Numbered from the stretch's first letter, positions 21,453 to 33,110 are shown. The stretch: 64,000 bases of DNA from Hemerocallis citrina (GCA_017893485.1 CM030368.1:174874004-174938003); one strand, 5' to 3'. Made by a program: numbers and translations. Notes: generated by a model not told the origin, from the sequence alone.

Positions 21453-24054
21453 TGTAATGCTCACAATATTCATTATTTGATACTATTTATAATGCATAAC
21501 TTAATTTATTCATTTATTTAATAGCCTTTGTTTAAATAGAAATAAATAAGGGATGTTAATATTAAGTAGGAGTTTATACAAATAATATTTATTAGAGGGC
21601 TATTTTGAAAAAAAGGATAGAAGGGGGTTGCCTACAAATGAGACTAGGTATTTGACTTCTCTCTCTCTCTCTCTCTTTCGTTCCTTTTATTTCTCTCTTT
21701 CCCGTGATCTCTCTCTTTCTTTCTTTTTCTTCTCTCGCCACCGCCGCCTTTAAAATAAAATAAAAGGAAAAGAAAAGGGAAAAGAAAAAAAAAGGGAAAA
21801 GAAGAAAGGGAAGAACAATAAAGGAAGAAAGGAAGAAGACAGTGTGTACTCATTCAGCTATAGGTATGTCTACTCATTCACCTATTCCTCTTGGGTTTTT
21901 TTATTAATTAAATACTTCAAAAAATGGTATTGATAAATTCTAGGTATGCATAGTTTAGTTTTCAATCCTACTTGTTGCACATGATTCTAGATATTAAATG
22001 GCTTTATGCATATATGTGGGCAATGACTATCTCCATCAAATGAATTAGTGATTATTGTTAATTGAAGGATTAAGTATGAATCTCTCCCTTGTTGATTAAT
22101 TGTTGCCATGCCCTTCTAATTAGTAAAGCTAGGTTTGTTTATATATATGTTTATAATGTTTCATCTAATTTAACAACCTAATCAAGATCCTACAACGTTT
22201 AATTAGAATCAGTGAGTAAATGGTAGTTAAGTGTGTATGCATATACCTTGTGTTCACGCGAATGGGTTGATATCGTTGATTATATTATAATTATCTTCTA
22301 ATAGGAGTGGACATGAATTGAGGAGTCTTTTGGAGGATCCGTCATTGATTTATTAATTCGCCGACCACTGTAATTAATTGGATGTCTATACCCAGTAGAA
22401 TGTAATTTTATAAAATGTTTATTGTTTTGTAGTGTCGTTATATTGTGGATATCGTCTATGGTTATTTCATGTGATATGGTGTGATGATGTGCAACTATTA
22501 AATTGAGATTATTATAATGTGTATGTGTTTTCATGAATATGAAATTGTCATATGTGAGTGTTGTTATTCGTATGTGGATTGTAGTTAGTAATATTTGTGG
22601 ATTGCCGATTTAAACTATAGCATTATGCATTATTTTATGTAATTTGAGTAGGGATGCATGTACATGAGTGAGTGGTCTATGATGTTGTAAACAATGTTAT
22701 AAATGGCGGCCGACTCGGACGCCTAGGCGCTCAGATGGAGGAGAACAAACCACCTTTGCCATAGACGGTGGTCTAGGCGGTCAGAGGCGATTAGGCGGCC
22801 GTTTTGTTGAGTAGGCGTCCGTGGCGCCGATCAGGCGTCTGCCTAATGTCCAACGCTTAGGCGTTTTCTATTTTTAAAAATTTTAAATACTATTAAATAA
22901 CACAAAAAAAGAAAGCTACTATTAATCTATTAATCTGTTATATACTATGTATGGATCTTTAATAGTAGTGGAATTGTTTTTACTTTTTTTAGTATTATTG
23001 ATGATAGATTGCACATATTACACCTATTACACATATTAACATAGCACATGTTACACACATACACATATTGGCACATTGCACTTATTACAATTGGACAATT
23101 ATTTTTTAATTGCACATATTACACATTAATTGCACGAGAAAGCTTTTTTGATGTATAAACACCCTTTAATTACACATATTACACAAGAACAGGATGAATA
23201 TTTGCAATTGGATTGCATAATTATACTTACGATAGAAGAATAGGGGCTAAAATTAACTAAATCGTCAAAATAAATTCAACTGTCTAGGCGCTGTCTAGGC
23301 GCCGCTTGACCGAACCACCACCGCCTAACGCCGTTTACAACCTTGATATTCAGATGATTATTTTAAGTTATTACCTTATTTATAGTTGTGTTACTAATGT
23401 GCCATGCATCCGAGTTTATATACCGATATATGAATTCAAAATTTAAGCAACCCATATGGGCTCTCATGTGTCCACTCTATGAGTGATGATTTTTTTTGCG
23501 CAATAATTTGTCATGCCCCGGACTGTAGTGGTGTATACCTTGTCAATCAGAGTAGTAAGTGATGACCGCATGAGAAAGGGGTTTTCCTAAATTCCTTTGC
23601 ATTCTTGATATTAGTTTTCTACTAATTGCAATGGTATATGTTTGTGCATTAATATGTTTAATTATTAATGAGGTATTTTATAAATTACCTGCTACTAGTT
23701 ATATTTATTAAATTACTCATGGGCATTAGCTAATTTTGTTGTTAATAAACTTTTTCATATCGGTGCCTCATGATCGGGTGCTTGAAGAGAATAAAGGATC
23801 CGAAAGCTTGTCTTTTGGGAACAAATTGTCATAAAGAGCTTTTGAGCTAATAAATTGGATTTCAAAATTGTTTAGATTAGTTCATTGAAGTTGTAAGGAG
23901 ACTTCTTGCTTAAGAGTTTTAGTTATTTCTTGTAATGAATTACATATAAAATTGTCCATAGCCATTTGAGCTACTTTCTATTAATGGATTTTATCACTAT
24001 GAGATTTGATTATTATGTTATAGAAATGGTTATTTATGCATTGGGGTTGTTACA
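21453..24054. mobile_element. Solo LTR, 2.6 kb, TSD GAACT
   Basis: It begins TGTAATGCTCAC, ends TTGGGGTTGTTACA, and is flanked by a perfect 5-bp duplication GAACT (21448-21452, 24055-24059). Copy A of the surrounding duplication lacks the insertion, which supports the boundary. There is no internal region or second LTR. CT-rich and AG-rich tracts (21660-21840) and a nested MITE lie inside. Confidence 0.85.
22692..23345. mobile_element. MITE nested in the solo LTR (GGCGCCTAGGCG-rich ends)
   Basis: CAATGTTATAAATGGCGG at the left and CCGTTTACAACCTTG at the right (reverse complement CAAGGTTGTAAACGG) form imperfect termini. Both ends are loaded with CTAGGCG/CGCCTA words that would pair across the element. 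The middle is AT-rich with ACACATATTACAC repeats. The target duplication is unclear. Confidence 0.55.
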
Positions 24055-24125
24055 GAACTAGGGTTGGAGAAGGATTCATGTAGCCAACCCAACATTTTAG
24101 GATAAAAGTTTTTATTGTTGTACTC
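24055..24125 (+). pseudogene. Remainder of RTE LINE tail, copy B
   Basis: After the solo LTR, GGAGAAGGATTCATGTAGCCAACCCAACATTTTAGGATAAAAG matches 19448-19495 of copy A in two consecutive stretches. About 70 bp present in copy A (19377-19440) are missing here next to the insertion. Confidence 0.55.
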
Positions 24126-24274
24126 ATGTCCAGAACTAATGCAACAAAGATCTTGATAGTAGCTACTACACAATTACATTTTACAGCTACATCTACAATC
24201 TAATATAGTGCACTAGTGATTTTCTAATCTCTGGATTAAAAAATTGTAACCCTAAATCCCCCACTGTCATAAAC

Positions 24275-24653
24275 TGTCAGGGATGCTAGTGTATGTGGAT
24301 GAAGATGGCTCCAGGAATATATGTGATGGCTGCAGGAATGATATGTGTTTTGGTTGTCTTTTGGTTTTTCTTTTGTTTGTGCATGTTTTGGTGCACCAAC
24401 CTGTAAACACGTGCTTAGCGCACTTTGTTTCTTTTGTTTGAACAAGAAAGAGGGCGGGAAGGCCACGTGACCAGTCACGTGAGTGTAACTGATTCTTGAG
24501 CCTGTAACAACCTATAAATAGGTTGATCTGAAAAGAAAATAAACAAGCAATTAGTTTATCATCTTCCTCAAAATTATCCCCAATTCTCTATCTCATCTAT
24601 AACCCTAATCGCCATGGCCAAAGCTAAGTCTAATCGACCTCCAGGATCTGACA
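24275..24653 (+). repeat. 5' LTR of the chromovirus
   Basis: 379 bp, TG...CA, with TATAAATA at 24513-24520. It is 21 bp longer than the 3' LTR because GGCT.CAGGAAT.ATATGTGATG is present in two tandem variants near 24307-24345. Confidence 0.95.
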
Positions 24654-24656
24654 ATG

Positions 24657-24667
24657 TGGTATCAGAG
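24657..24667 (+). promoter_or_regulatory. Primer-binding site (Met-tRNA type)
   Basis: TGGTATCAGAG lies 3 bp after the 5' LTR and matches the common plant initiator-Met tRNA primer site. Confidence 0.9.
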
Positions 24668-24710
24668 TCGGCCGCCGATGATGATGATCGGGATGTAGGG
24701 AAGCACATCG

Positions 24711-25680
24711 GTGGTGGATTCCAAGGTGGAGGTCCTCGAAGATCAGATGGCGGTGGTCCAGACACAGCTGAACTACTTGGTGGAGCAATGGCAAGAAATG
24801 GCCAAGAACTGTCCTCCTCTGCAAACTCCAATCAGTCCATCTCCAGCTATGGTTCATGCGAGATCTAATAAGGGGGTAACAAATCCTAATCCTTCTTCTT
24901 CAAATCCTAGGGTTCGTCGTGAATCGATGAATTTTCAAAAAGTTCCGTTAAAAATGGAGTTTCCTACATTTCATGAGGGAGATCCTACGGAATGGGTGTG
25001 CGGCGCTGAACAATTCCTTGATTTCTTATGATATTGAAGATTCTCAAAAATTGAGGTTTGCAGCCTTGAATTTGAAAGGGAGGGCAGCTCAGTGGTATAG
25101 GCGTCACATCAAACCTAGGAATGCAACTATTACGTGGTCTGAGTTTGTAGAGGAGTTAATGACTAGATTTGGGTCTACTATATTCCAAGATTATGCAGGG
25201 GTGTTATTGAAATTGCAACAAAAGAATGATTTGGAAACTTATGTCCAAGAATTTGATCGTTTATCCAATTTTGTTGAGGATTGGACTGAAAATCATTTTG
25301 TGAGCACATTTGTGAGTGGATTGAGGGATGAGATTCGTTGGGATGTGAAATCACAGAAACCACGAAACTTCAATGAAGCCATAGGTTTGGCGAGAGGATA
25401 TGAAGAGAAATTGTCATGTCTCAAGAAGATTTTAAACCAACTTACGCTTCTAGACTTCCTACTACAAACCTTGTCCAACTCCAATTCAGCCAATCGAAGT
25501 GTAGAAGGCAATGTTCCCAGGCTACTGCACCCTAATGAGTTAAGAGAAAGGAAGGAAAAGGGGCTTTGTTTTAATTGCGATGAAAAATACACCAGAGATC
25601 ATCGATGTAAAACTCAGAAATTTTATTTTCTAGAGATGTTTGAAGAGGATTCTGATGGTGAGAGGGAGGATGTTGTATGA
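24711..25680 (+). pseudogene. Chromovirus gag (frameshifted)
   Basis: The capsid/nucleocapsid gene is read in two frames. The first (24711-25031) starts MVDSKVEVLEDQM and reaches KMEFPTFHEGDPTEW. After a shift near 25000-25030 the second (to 25680) continues IEDSQKLRFAALNLKGRAAQWY, the conserved gag helix region. It ends with a CCHC zinc knuckle CFNCDEKYTRDHRC (about 25567-25608) and an acidic tail. One frameshift is enough to disable it. Confidence 0.85.
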
Positions 25681-28600
25681 GAGGGGAAGAAATTGTTACT
25701 CCTGTCGACAATTCCCCTGTACAACCTGCCATTTCTTTTCAAGCACTGGCTGGTTCTCAAGTCTACCCCCAAACGATGAGAGTTAAAGGAAGAATCAAGG
25801 GTAAGGAGGTGCATATATTGATTGACACTAGCTCAACCCACAATTATTTGGATCCACAAACGGCTGTCAAAGCTGGATTAGAAATTCACAAAGAACCAAG
25901 GTTTAGAGTCACAATTGCTAATGGGGAGAATATGTACAGTGAAGGAAAAATTGACTCAGTAAGTTTTTCAGTACAAGGAGTTGAACTAAGAGCTGAATTG
26001 CTGTTATTGCCTCTTGGACCTGCTCAGATGGTGCTTGGTGCACATTGGTTAAGGTCACTTGGTCCTGTAACCATGGATTTCAGCCCGATGACAATGGATT
26101 TTCGAGTAGCAGGAGTTTTGAGGAGGTGGCAGGGAATTATCACTCCTCACATTGATATGATGGAAGCCTATGAATTACACAGAGCTACAAGGAACATATC
26201 TCAAATGTATATGATACAAATTCATGAGCAAGAGGACTTCACAGCTGTTAGTATAGATGAATTTTTGCAAGTAACTCAACAACAGCAAACTACAGATAAA
26301 ATACTGTTGTTACTTCAAAGGTTCCCTGAGGTGTTTGCTGATAAAATAGGATTGCCACCTAGAAGAGATGTGGATCATAAGATTCCACTTGAAGGAGGAA
26401 AGAAGCCTGTGTGTATACATCCATATAAACACCCATTTCTGCATAAAAATGAAATTGAAAAGCATATTAAAGAGATGCTTCAAGTTGGGTTAATACAGCA
26501 TAGCAGTAGTCCCTTCGCTTCTCCAGTTATATTGGTGAAGAAAGCAGATGGAAGCTGGAGATTGTGTAGATTATCGGGAGCTAAATTCATAAACCATCAA
26601 AGCCAAATTTCCCATTCCAGTCATTGATGAACTTTTGGATGAGTTGAATGGAGCTCAATTTTTTCCAAAAATTGATCTTAAATCAGGGTATCATCAAATA
26701 AGAGTAAGTGAACCTGATATTCCAAAAAAACTGCATTCCGCACTCACCAAGGGCACTATGAGTTTGTCGTGATGCCATCTGGGTTGACAAATGCTCCCGC
26801 GACATTTCAATGTCTGATGAATAACATATTTCAGGAGTTTTTGAGGAAATTCATATTGGTTTTCTTTGATGATATTCTCATATATAGTAAATCATGGGAC
26901 AGCCATTTGCAGCATTTAACAATGACTTTGCAGGTGTTGAGTAACCATAGTTTAGTGGCTAAAATGAGCAAATGTAGTTTTGGGCAGAGATCTGTTGGTT
27001 ATCTTGGGCATATTATAAGCAGTGAGGGAATTTCAGTTGATCCAGCTAAGGTTGAAGCAGTCCAAAAGTGGCCAGAACCTAAATCTATTAAAGAGTTGCA
27101 GGGATTCTTGGGCTTAAATGTTATTATCGCAAGTTTGTGCGGCATTATGCAAACATTGTTGTACCCCTTACTCAATTACTCAAGAAGAATGCTTTTCGTT
27201 GGTCTTCAGTTGCACAAGAAGCTTTTCAAAAGCTTAAGACAGCCTTAACTACAACTTCTGTACTTAAGCTACCTGATTTTTCAAAAGTTTTGTGCTAGAG
27301 ACAGATGCATCTCAGTATGGAGTGGGGGCTATACTTATGCAAGATTCTCATCCTTTGGGGTACATGAGTAAAGGCCTTAAAGGGAAAACTTTAAGTCTGT
27401 CAACATACGAAAAAAAGGTGTGGGCAATTCTAGAGGCAGTTAAACTATGGCACCACTATCTTTTGGGCAGATCTTTCATTATTAAAACTGATCAGAGAAG
27501 CATCAAGTTCATCTTGAGCAACGCATTAATACGGAAATGCAAGAGAAGTGGTTGTGGAAATTGCTTGGAGTCAACTTTATAGTTGAATATAAGAAAGGAA
27601 AAGATAACTTGGGAGCTGATGCCCTTTCCTGTAGGATGCCTTCTCAGGGAGAGTTGAAGGAGATTACTTTCTCGTTCCTCAATGGTTGGATGAGGTGAAA
27701 TCTATGGTACAACATGATGAGTACTTCCAAAAGCTGCAGCTTCAGTTAGACAATCAAGAGTTAGCAGGAGACTTGTACAAGATACTAGGTGGAGTATGGT
27801 ATTACAGGGGTAAAATTTTGCTAAGTCCTACTTCTCATATCAGGAAGTTTATTTTCTTAGAGAACCATGCTTCGACACTAGGGGGTCATTCGGGATTTCA
27901 CAAAACTCTACATTGTATTAAGAGGTCTTTTATTTGGCATGGTATCAGCAAGGACATCAAACAAATGGTGAGGGAGTGTCTGATTTGCCAAAAGTACAAG
28001 TCAGAGACAATGGCTCCTGCAGGTTTTCTTCAACCTTTGCCCGTACCTGATAAAGTTTGGGAGGACATCTCTAAGGACTGTATAGAGGGACAGCCAAGGA
28101 GTATGGGAAAATCAGTTATTTTGGTAGTGGTGGATCGCCTGACGAAATACGCGCATTTTATCAGTTTAGCGCATCCTTATTCTGCCCAGTCTATTGCCCA
28201 AGTTTTTGTGGATCATATCAGTAAGCTTCATGGAATGCCACGCAGCATCATTAGTGATCGTGATCCCATCTTTGTCAGTAATTTTTGGGGTGAATTCTTC
28301 AAATTACAAGTAAACTAATGCATTCTACAGCCTATCACCTCCAAACTGATGGCCAGACGGAGATGGTCAACAGGGCCGTACAAATGTATTTGTGTTGTAT
28401 GTGCGGAGTGAAGCCAAAGGAATGGGTGCAGCGGCTGAGTTAGGCGGAGTTCTGGTATAACACTAATTGGCACTCGAGCACTGGTATTACCCTTTTTCAA
28501 GCCTTGTATGGGAGAACTCCTCCAACTCCTAAAAATTATGTCCAAGGGACTGCCACATGTCCAGCAGTTGGGGAGGCATTATTGAGTAGAGATGCAGTTA

Positions 28601-29121
28601 TTCAGCTTTTAAAAGACAATTTGAAGATTGCACAGGAGAGGATGAAGCGTTTTGCAGATCGTAGACGCACTGACAAGGATTTTTTTGTTGGAGACTTGGT
28701 TTTTCTGCATTTACAACCCTACAAGCAGTCTTCAATTAAGGGTGTGATGCCTCAGAGATTGTCTATCAGGTACTTTGGACCTTATAGGGTGTTGGAAAGG
28801 ATTGGTGCAGTGGCTTATAGGCTTGAGCTTCTTTCTTCCTAGGCCATTCACCTTGTTTTTCACATTTCTAAGCTCAAGAAGTGCCATGGCCAGCATTTAC
28901 CAGCTTTGTCAGATCAGCTGCCCTATTGGTGGATTAAAGAAGATACGGAGTTAGTGCCTGCAGTTATTTTGGCTCGTCAGTTCTTCACGAAGGGAAATCG
29001 TATGGGGATTCAGTTGTTGGTTCAATGGCAAGGGTTGGATACCACTCAGGCAACTTGGGTAGATGTCAATGAATTTTGCCAGAAATTCCCTACTTTTGAG
29101 CTTGGGTCAAGCTCAGTTTGA
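25677..29121 (+). pseudogene. Chromovirus pol: protease-RT-RNase H-integrase-chromodomain
   Basis: Protease: LIDTSSTHNYL near 25817-25850, with Ser in place of the Gly expected after Asp-Thr in the D[ST]G active site. RT: VGLIQHSSSPFASPVILVKK (about 26485-26545) to the catalytic FFDD (about 26861-26872). RNase [13 protein letters not shown] from 27295. Integrase: HHCC zinc site with CLICQ (about 27980), a DIS..D segment near 28065, SDRDPIF (about 28255), then a core shifted in frame past a stop at 28316-28318, with DGQTE near 28347. C-terminus: LLVQWQGLDTTQATWVDV (about 29015-29065), a chromodomain-like block. Breaks include shifts near 26565, 26735, 27115, 27285 and 27560 and stops near 28316, 28441 and 28840. 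Confidence 0.9.
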
Positions 29122-29134
29122 AGGGAGGGAAAGT

Positions 29135-29492
29135 TGTCAGGGATGCTGGTGTATGCGGATGAAGATGGCTGCAAGAATGATATGTGTTTTAGTTGTGTTT
29201 TGGTTTTTCTTTTGTTTGTGCATGTTTTGGTGCACCAACCTGTAAGCACGTGCTTAGCGCACTTTGTTTCTTCTGTTTAAACAAGAAAGAGGGCGGGAAG
29301 GCCACGTGACCAGTCACATGAGTGTAACTGATTCTTGAGCCTGTAACAACCTATAAATATGTTGATCTGAAAAGAAAATAAACAAGCAATTAGTTTATCA
29401 TCTTCCTCAAAATTATCCCCAATTCTCTATCTCATCTATAACCCTAATCGCCATAGCCAAAGCTAAGTCTAATCGACCTCCAGGATCTGACA
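29135..29492 (+). repeat. 3' LTR of the chromovirus
   Basis: 358 bp; differs from the 5' LTR by the 21-bp length change and scattered substitutions (for example ATG to ATA within GCCATGGCC). It is preceded by the purine tract. Confidence 0.95.
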
Positions 29493-29497
29493 TAAAC

Positions 29498-29956
29498 AAC
29501 CAGTAAATCATGTTTTTCAGTGTAAGTTCCCATGTCCTTAAATTAGTATTACAATCTAAACCATAGAAATTCACTCCTTCATTTGGTAAAACTAATCTTT
29601 TTCCTAAAATCACCATACTAATGTTGGCTTAAGCAGCAGAATACTATGAGATGGAATCAAGAATGTACTACAATAGCATGCTCTTTGCACTTGACATAAA
29701 TAATATGAGTAACTAATTCAACTAAATAGCATATAATTAGAGGACAACTAATTAAACAAAACTTGCATCCCCAAACAATCACAACAATGACCAGCTTCTC
29801 AATTCACAAAATTTCATGAGCAAGAACATGTCTAACACCAAAGCAACAACCAAGTTGAAGCTGCAAATTGTCAATCATACTCTAATTTATTCAATTCATT
29901 CAAGATAAACATTCTAAAACCCAAAACAAAAGCGAGAAAAGGTAAAAGAGAATCTC
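29498..29956. other. AT-rich 3' flank of the complex I gene
   Basis: No coding signal is seen. It should hold the 3' untranslated region and poly(A) site of the minus-strand gene that ends at 29957. Confidence 0.5.
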
Positions 29957-30356
29957 CTACTTCTTGAAGCGAGCAACCTCGGCATCGTTAGGGAAGAACC
30001 CCATGAGCCTCCCCGCTGAGTTCTGGTACGCGTACATGAATCCCCCCATCACTCCGATCAGTCCACCCGTCACCATCGATGGACCTCGAATGTTCGGCTT
30101 GATCCCTAAATAACCAAAACCGAGATCAAATTATCATCAAAAAATCCACACACAAAAAAAAAGGTGAGAAATGGAGGAAGAGGTGGGGGTTTGGATAAGG
30201 ACCGGAGAGGTAGCCGACGGTGACGGAGACGGCGGTGATGGTGGAGAGGCGGAGGTAGTCGAGGGTGTTGAAGTTGGCAACGGTTTTGGTGAAGGGGGGG
30301 TTACGGTCGACGACGGGGTACTCGGGTTTCACTGAGGCTGTGATGTCGGTGTTCAT
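29957..30356 (-). CDS. Mitochondrial complex I 20.9 kDa-type subunit (two exons)
   Basis: The protein is 100 residues, encoded on the minus strand as exon 1 30356-30203 and exon 2 30105-29957, with a 97-bp intron bounded by GT (30202-30201) and AG (30107-30106). Exon 1 reads MNTDITASVKPEYPVVDRN, then PPFTKTVANFNTLDYLRLST, and ends at TVGYLSG, where the split Gly codon is completed by exon 2. Exon 2 continues IKPNIRGPSMVTGGLIGVMG, then GFMYAYQNSAGRLMGFFPND and ends EVARFKK. This matches the plant NADH:ubiquinone oxidoreductase 20.9 kDa-like subunit (Arabidopsis At4g16450 type, about 106 residues), a small membrane-associated accessory subunit of the mitochondrial inner membrane. Two hydrophobic Gly-rich segments (about 37-52 and 61-80) fit. 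There is no break and the splice sites are canonical, so it is probably functional. Confidence 0.92.
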
Positions 30357-30571
30357 CTTCTTCGATTTCGATTTCGGATTGAGTTTTGGTAAGTGCCGCC
30401 TCGATCTAGTAGATTGATGAAATGCCCTAATTGAGGCGAGGTTTGGTCAGTGGTGCTGGACTGTGAGCACGTGTAGTACCCGTGTGAATTAAAAATACAG
30501 TTTTTTTTTTAATCTCTGATAATAATAATCTCCAATATAACATCTTTAATATTAAAATGGAAGAAGGCTTA

Positions 30572-31553
30572 GGTAGTGTTCTTTTTCTCCTCTTATAAGA
30601 GATTTACCTCTTGTAAGAGGTGGTCCCCCTCTTACAAGAGTTTTTTTAGTGTTCTTTTTTTTACCTCCTATAAGACATTTTTCTTAAAATATCTTATAAG
30701 CCTAAAAGACTTCTAGTAGCCTCTTTCAAATTCTTATAAGACTTCTATCACTTAAAAAGTCTATATTACCCCAAAGTCTATATTATAATTGTTACTAATT
30801 AAACTAGTTTATATATTAGTCTATGGTAGCCCGGAATATGCTATCCCAGAAAAAGTGTAATCATATACGTAGTTGACTGTAATATGTTATCCTAGAAAAA
30901 GTGTGAAAATTCATTCTTCACAATCTCGAACAATTATGTTAGGGATGCTGTCGAAACACTGATTTATTTAAAGATATATATATTTACGTCCAGTAAGTAC
31001 ATTCCTTGAGTTGAGGCTAGTTGATTTGTCCTGTTATGATGCCACCATGTTCAAATCCTGCAGCCGGTCAGGTTTTTTTTATTATTATTATTTTTTTTAT
31101 TTTTTATTTTTATTTATTTACAGCTAAGGGAGAATTTATATTAGCCCATTGACCTTAATTTTTTTTAATCCAACTTCTTTGAAACAAATTATTATTGTTT
31201 ATATTTATACATACTAATTTTCATACTAATTAAAAGTCTATAGTAGCCCGGAATTATAATTGATGATTTACACTGATTTGTGAATTTAACTTGCCATTAA
31301 ACTAGTTTATATATTAGTAATTTGAACTTATCTTTTCTTGTCCTTCATCTCACTATTTTTATACTTTGGGGTAATATAGACTTTGAGGTAATATGGGCTC
31401 TTGTAAGAGGTGAAAAAAGAACAGAAATCTCTTATAAGAGGTTCTTATAAGAGCTTATTTTTATATAAAAAGAACACCTCAAAAAGAGGCTCTTACAAGA
31501 GGCTCTTATTGTAAACCTAACCTCTTATAAGAGGAAAAAAAAAGAACAGTACC
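30572..31553. mobile_element. Long-TIR foldback element, TSD TTA (Harbinger-like)
   Basis: Ends GGTAGTGTTCTTTTTCTCCT and (reverse complement) GGTACTGTTCTTTTTTTTTC begin inverted arms of roughly 200 bp with repeated CTCTTATAAGAG. TTA flanks both sides (30569-30571, 31554-31556). Sister Helitron units carry the empty site GGCCTTAGTGTCAT (for example near 31906-31919), which proves the boundaries. The 3-bp TTA duplication points to the PIF/Harbinger superfamily. No transposase is present. Confidence 0.75.
30798..31318. repeat. 23-bp direct repeats enclosing 475 bp in the foldback element
   Basis: An identical 23-bp sequence beginning ATTAAACTAGTTTATA occurs at 30798-30820 and 31296-31318. Between them is GTTCAAATCCTGCAGCC (about 31051-31067), similar to a tRNA-type B box, followed by T-rich DNA. 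This may be a nested SINE-like insertion, but no poly(A) or clean 5' end is seen. Confidence 0.35.
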
Positions 31554-33110
31554 TTAGCGTCATTTGTAAGTCTACCAACGCGTGCAACACACCTACATAA
31601 TTATTATAAAGGAGGTTTTAGGTTCAAACTTAGACTATTTTTGAATTTTTACTTTAAAAAAACTATTATTAAGATGTGCATCGCACGTATAAATTACTAG
31701 TAATCTAATATTATAATAGGAGAAGACCTTAGTGTCATTTATAAATCTACCAACACGTGCAACACACGTGTATAACTATTATAAATGAGGTCTTAGGTTA
31801 AAACCCAGACTTCATCTAAATATTTACTATTAAAAAACTATATTTATTAAGACATGCATCGCACGTGTAAATTACTATATCTCTAATATTATAATGGGAG
31901 AAGGCCTTAGTGTCATTTGTAAATCTACCAACACGTGTAATGCACGTACATAACTAATATGAATGAGGTCTCGGATTCGAATCCAGACTACGTCTGATTT
32001 TTTTACTTTAAAAAATTATGTATTTATTAAAACGTGCATCGGACGTGTAAATTACTAGTAATCTAATCTAATATTATAATGAGAGAATGCCTTAGTGTCA
32101 TTTGTAATTTTGTCATTCTACCAACATGTACAACGCACGTACATAACTAATATAAATGAGGTTTCCGGTTCAAATCCTCCATATGTCAGAGTTTTTATTT
32201 TTATTTTTTAAAATTATTAAAACGTGCATCGCACGTGTAAATTACTAGTAATAATATTATAATGGGAGAATGTCTTAGTGTCATTTGTAAATCTACCAAT
32301 GCATGTATTGCACGTGCATAACTAATATGAAGGATGTCTCAGGTTTGAGTTCTCACTACGTCAAATTTTTAACTTTATTTTTTAAAAAATATATTAAATG
32401 TGCATCACACGTGTACATTATTATCTATCTAGCTATCCATCTATCTATAATATAATATATAATAACTATTATAATGGAAAAGTTGGAGTTGTAAATCTAC
32501 CTACTTACGTGCAACTCCAACTCTCCATTATAGTATTCACATTTACTTTTAAAAATATATAATCATATTTATTAAGACATGCATTGCACGTGTAAATCAT
32601 AGTTTTTACTTAATCTAAAATTTAAAAATTAATACGTGCATCGCACGTGTATATTACTAGTAATAATAATCTTATAATGGGAGAAGGCCTTAGTGTCATT
32701 TGCCAATCTACCAACACGTGCATAACTAATATGAAGGAGGTCTCACGTTTGAGTCCTCACTATGTCAGATTTTTTACTTAATTTTTTTTTATATTGAACA
32801 TGCATCACATGTGTAAATTACTGTCCATTTATCTATATATATATATAATATAATACTAGTAATATACACGTGCGATGCATGTATTATTATTATTATTATT
32901 ATTATTATTAAAATAAAGTGAAAACTCTAATTTACATGTGCGATGCATATCTTAATAAATATGATTATATATTTTTAAAAGTATATGTGAAGACTATAAT
33001 GGGAGAGTTGAAGTTGCACGTGTGTTGTAAGTAGGTTGATTTACAACTCCAACTCTTCCATTATAATAGTTATTATATATCTCTACTATTTTAATGGGAG
33101 AGTTTGTTAC

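Larger units (their letters stand above)
24275..29492 (+). mobile_element. Complete but inactive Ty3/gypsy chromovirus, TSD TAAAC
   Basis: Two LTRs (24275-24653 and 29135-29492) share TGTCAGGGATGC...CAGGATCTGACA and enclose, in order, gag, protease, reverse transcriptase, RNase H, integrase and a chromodomain-like tail, the Ty3/gypsy order. The target duplication TAAAC is perfect (24270-24274, 29493-29497). The primer-binding site TGGTATCAGAG (24657-24667) is the initiator-Met tRNA type, and a purine tract (GAAGGGAGGGAAAG, about 29120-29133) precedes the 3' LTR. Many frameshifts and stops make it non-autonomous. It sits 465 bp from the stop codon of the complex I gene. Confidence 0.95.
30545..33078 (+). 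mobile_element. Head-to-tail array of non-autonomous Helitron-like units
   Basis: About seven units of roughly 170-190 bp repeat the same plan. Each starts TCTCTAATATTATAATGGGAGAAGG, has CCTTAGTGTCATTTGTAAATCTACCAAC, and ends in the hairpin ACGTGCATCGCACGT followed by GTAAATTACTAG|T. The 5'-TC start and a 3' hairpin 10-12 nt before CTAG are Helitron hallmarks, and there is no target duplication. Clear 3' ends fall near 31700, 32059, 32248 and 32660. One unit (about 32859-33050) is reversed. The first unit is split by the TIR element at 30572-31553. No Rep/helicase is encoded. Confidence 0.7.

Noticed and set aside
31030..31075. tRNA gene suggested by GTTCAAATCC
   Set aside because: Only a B-box-like word is present; no acceptor or anticodon stems can be drawn, so at most a SINE trace.
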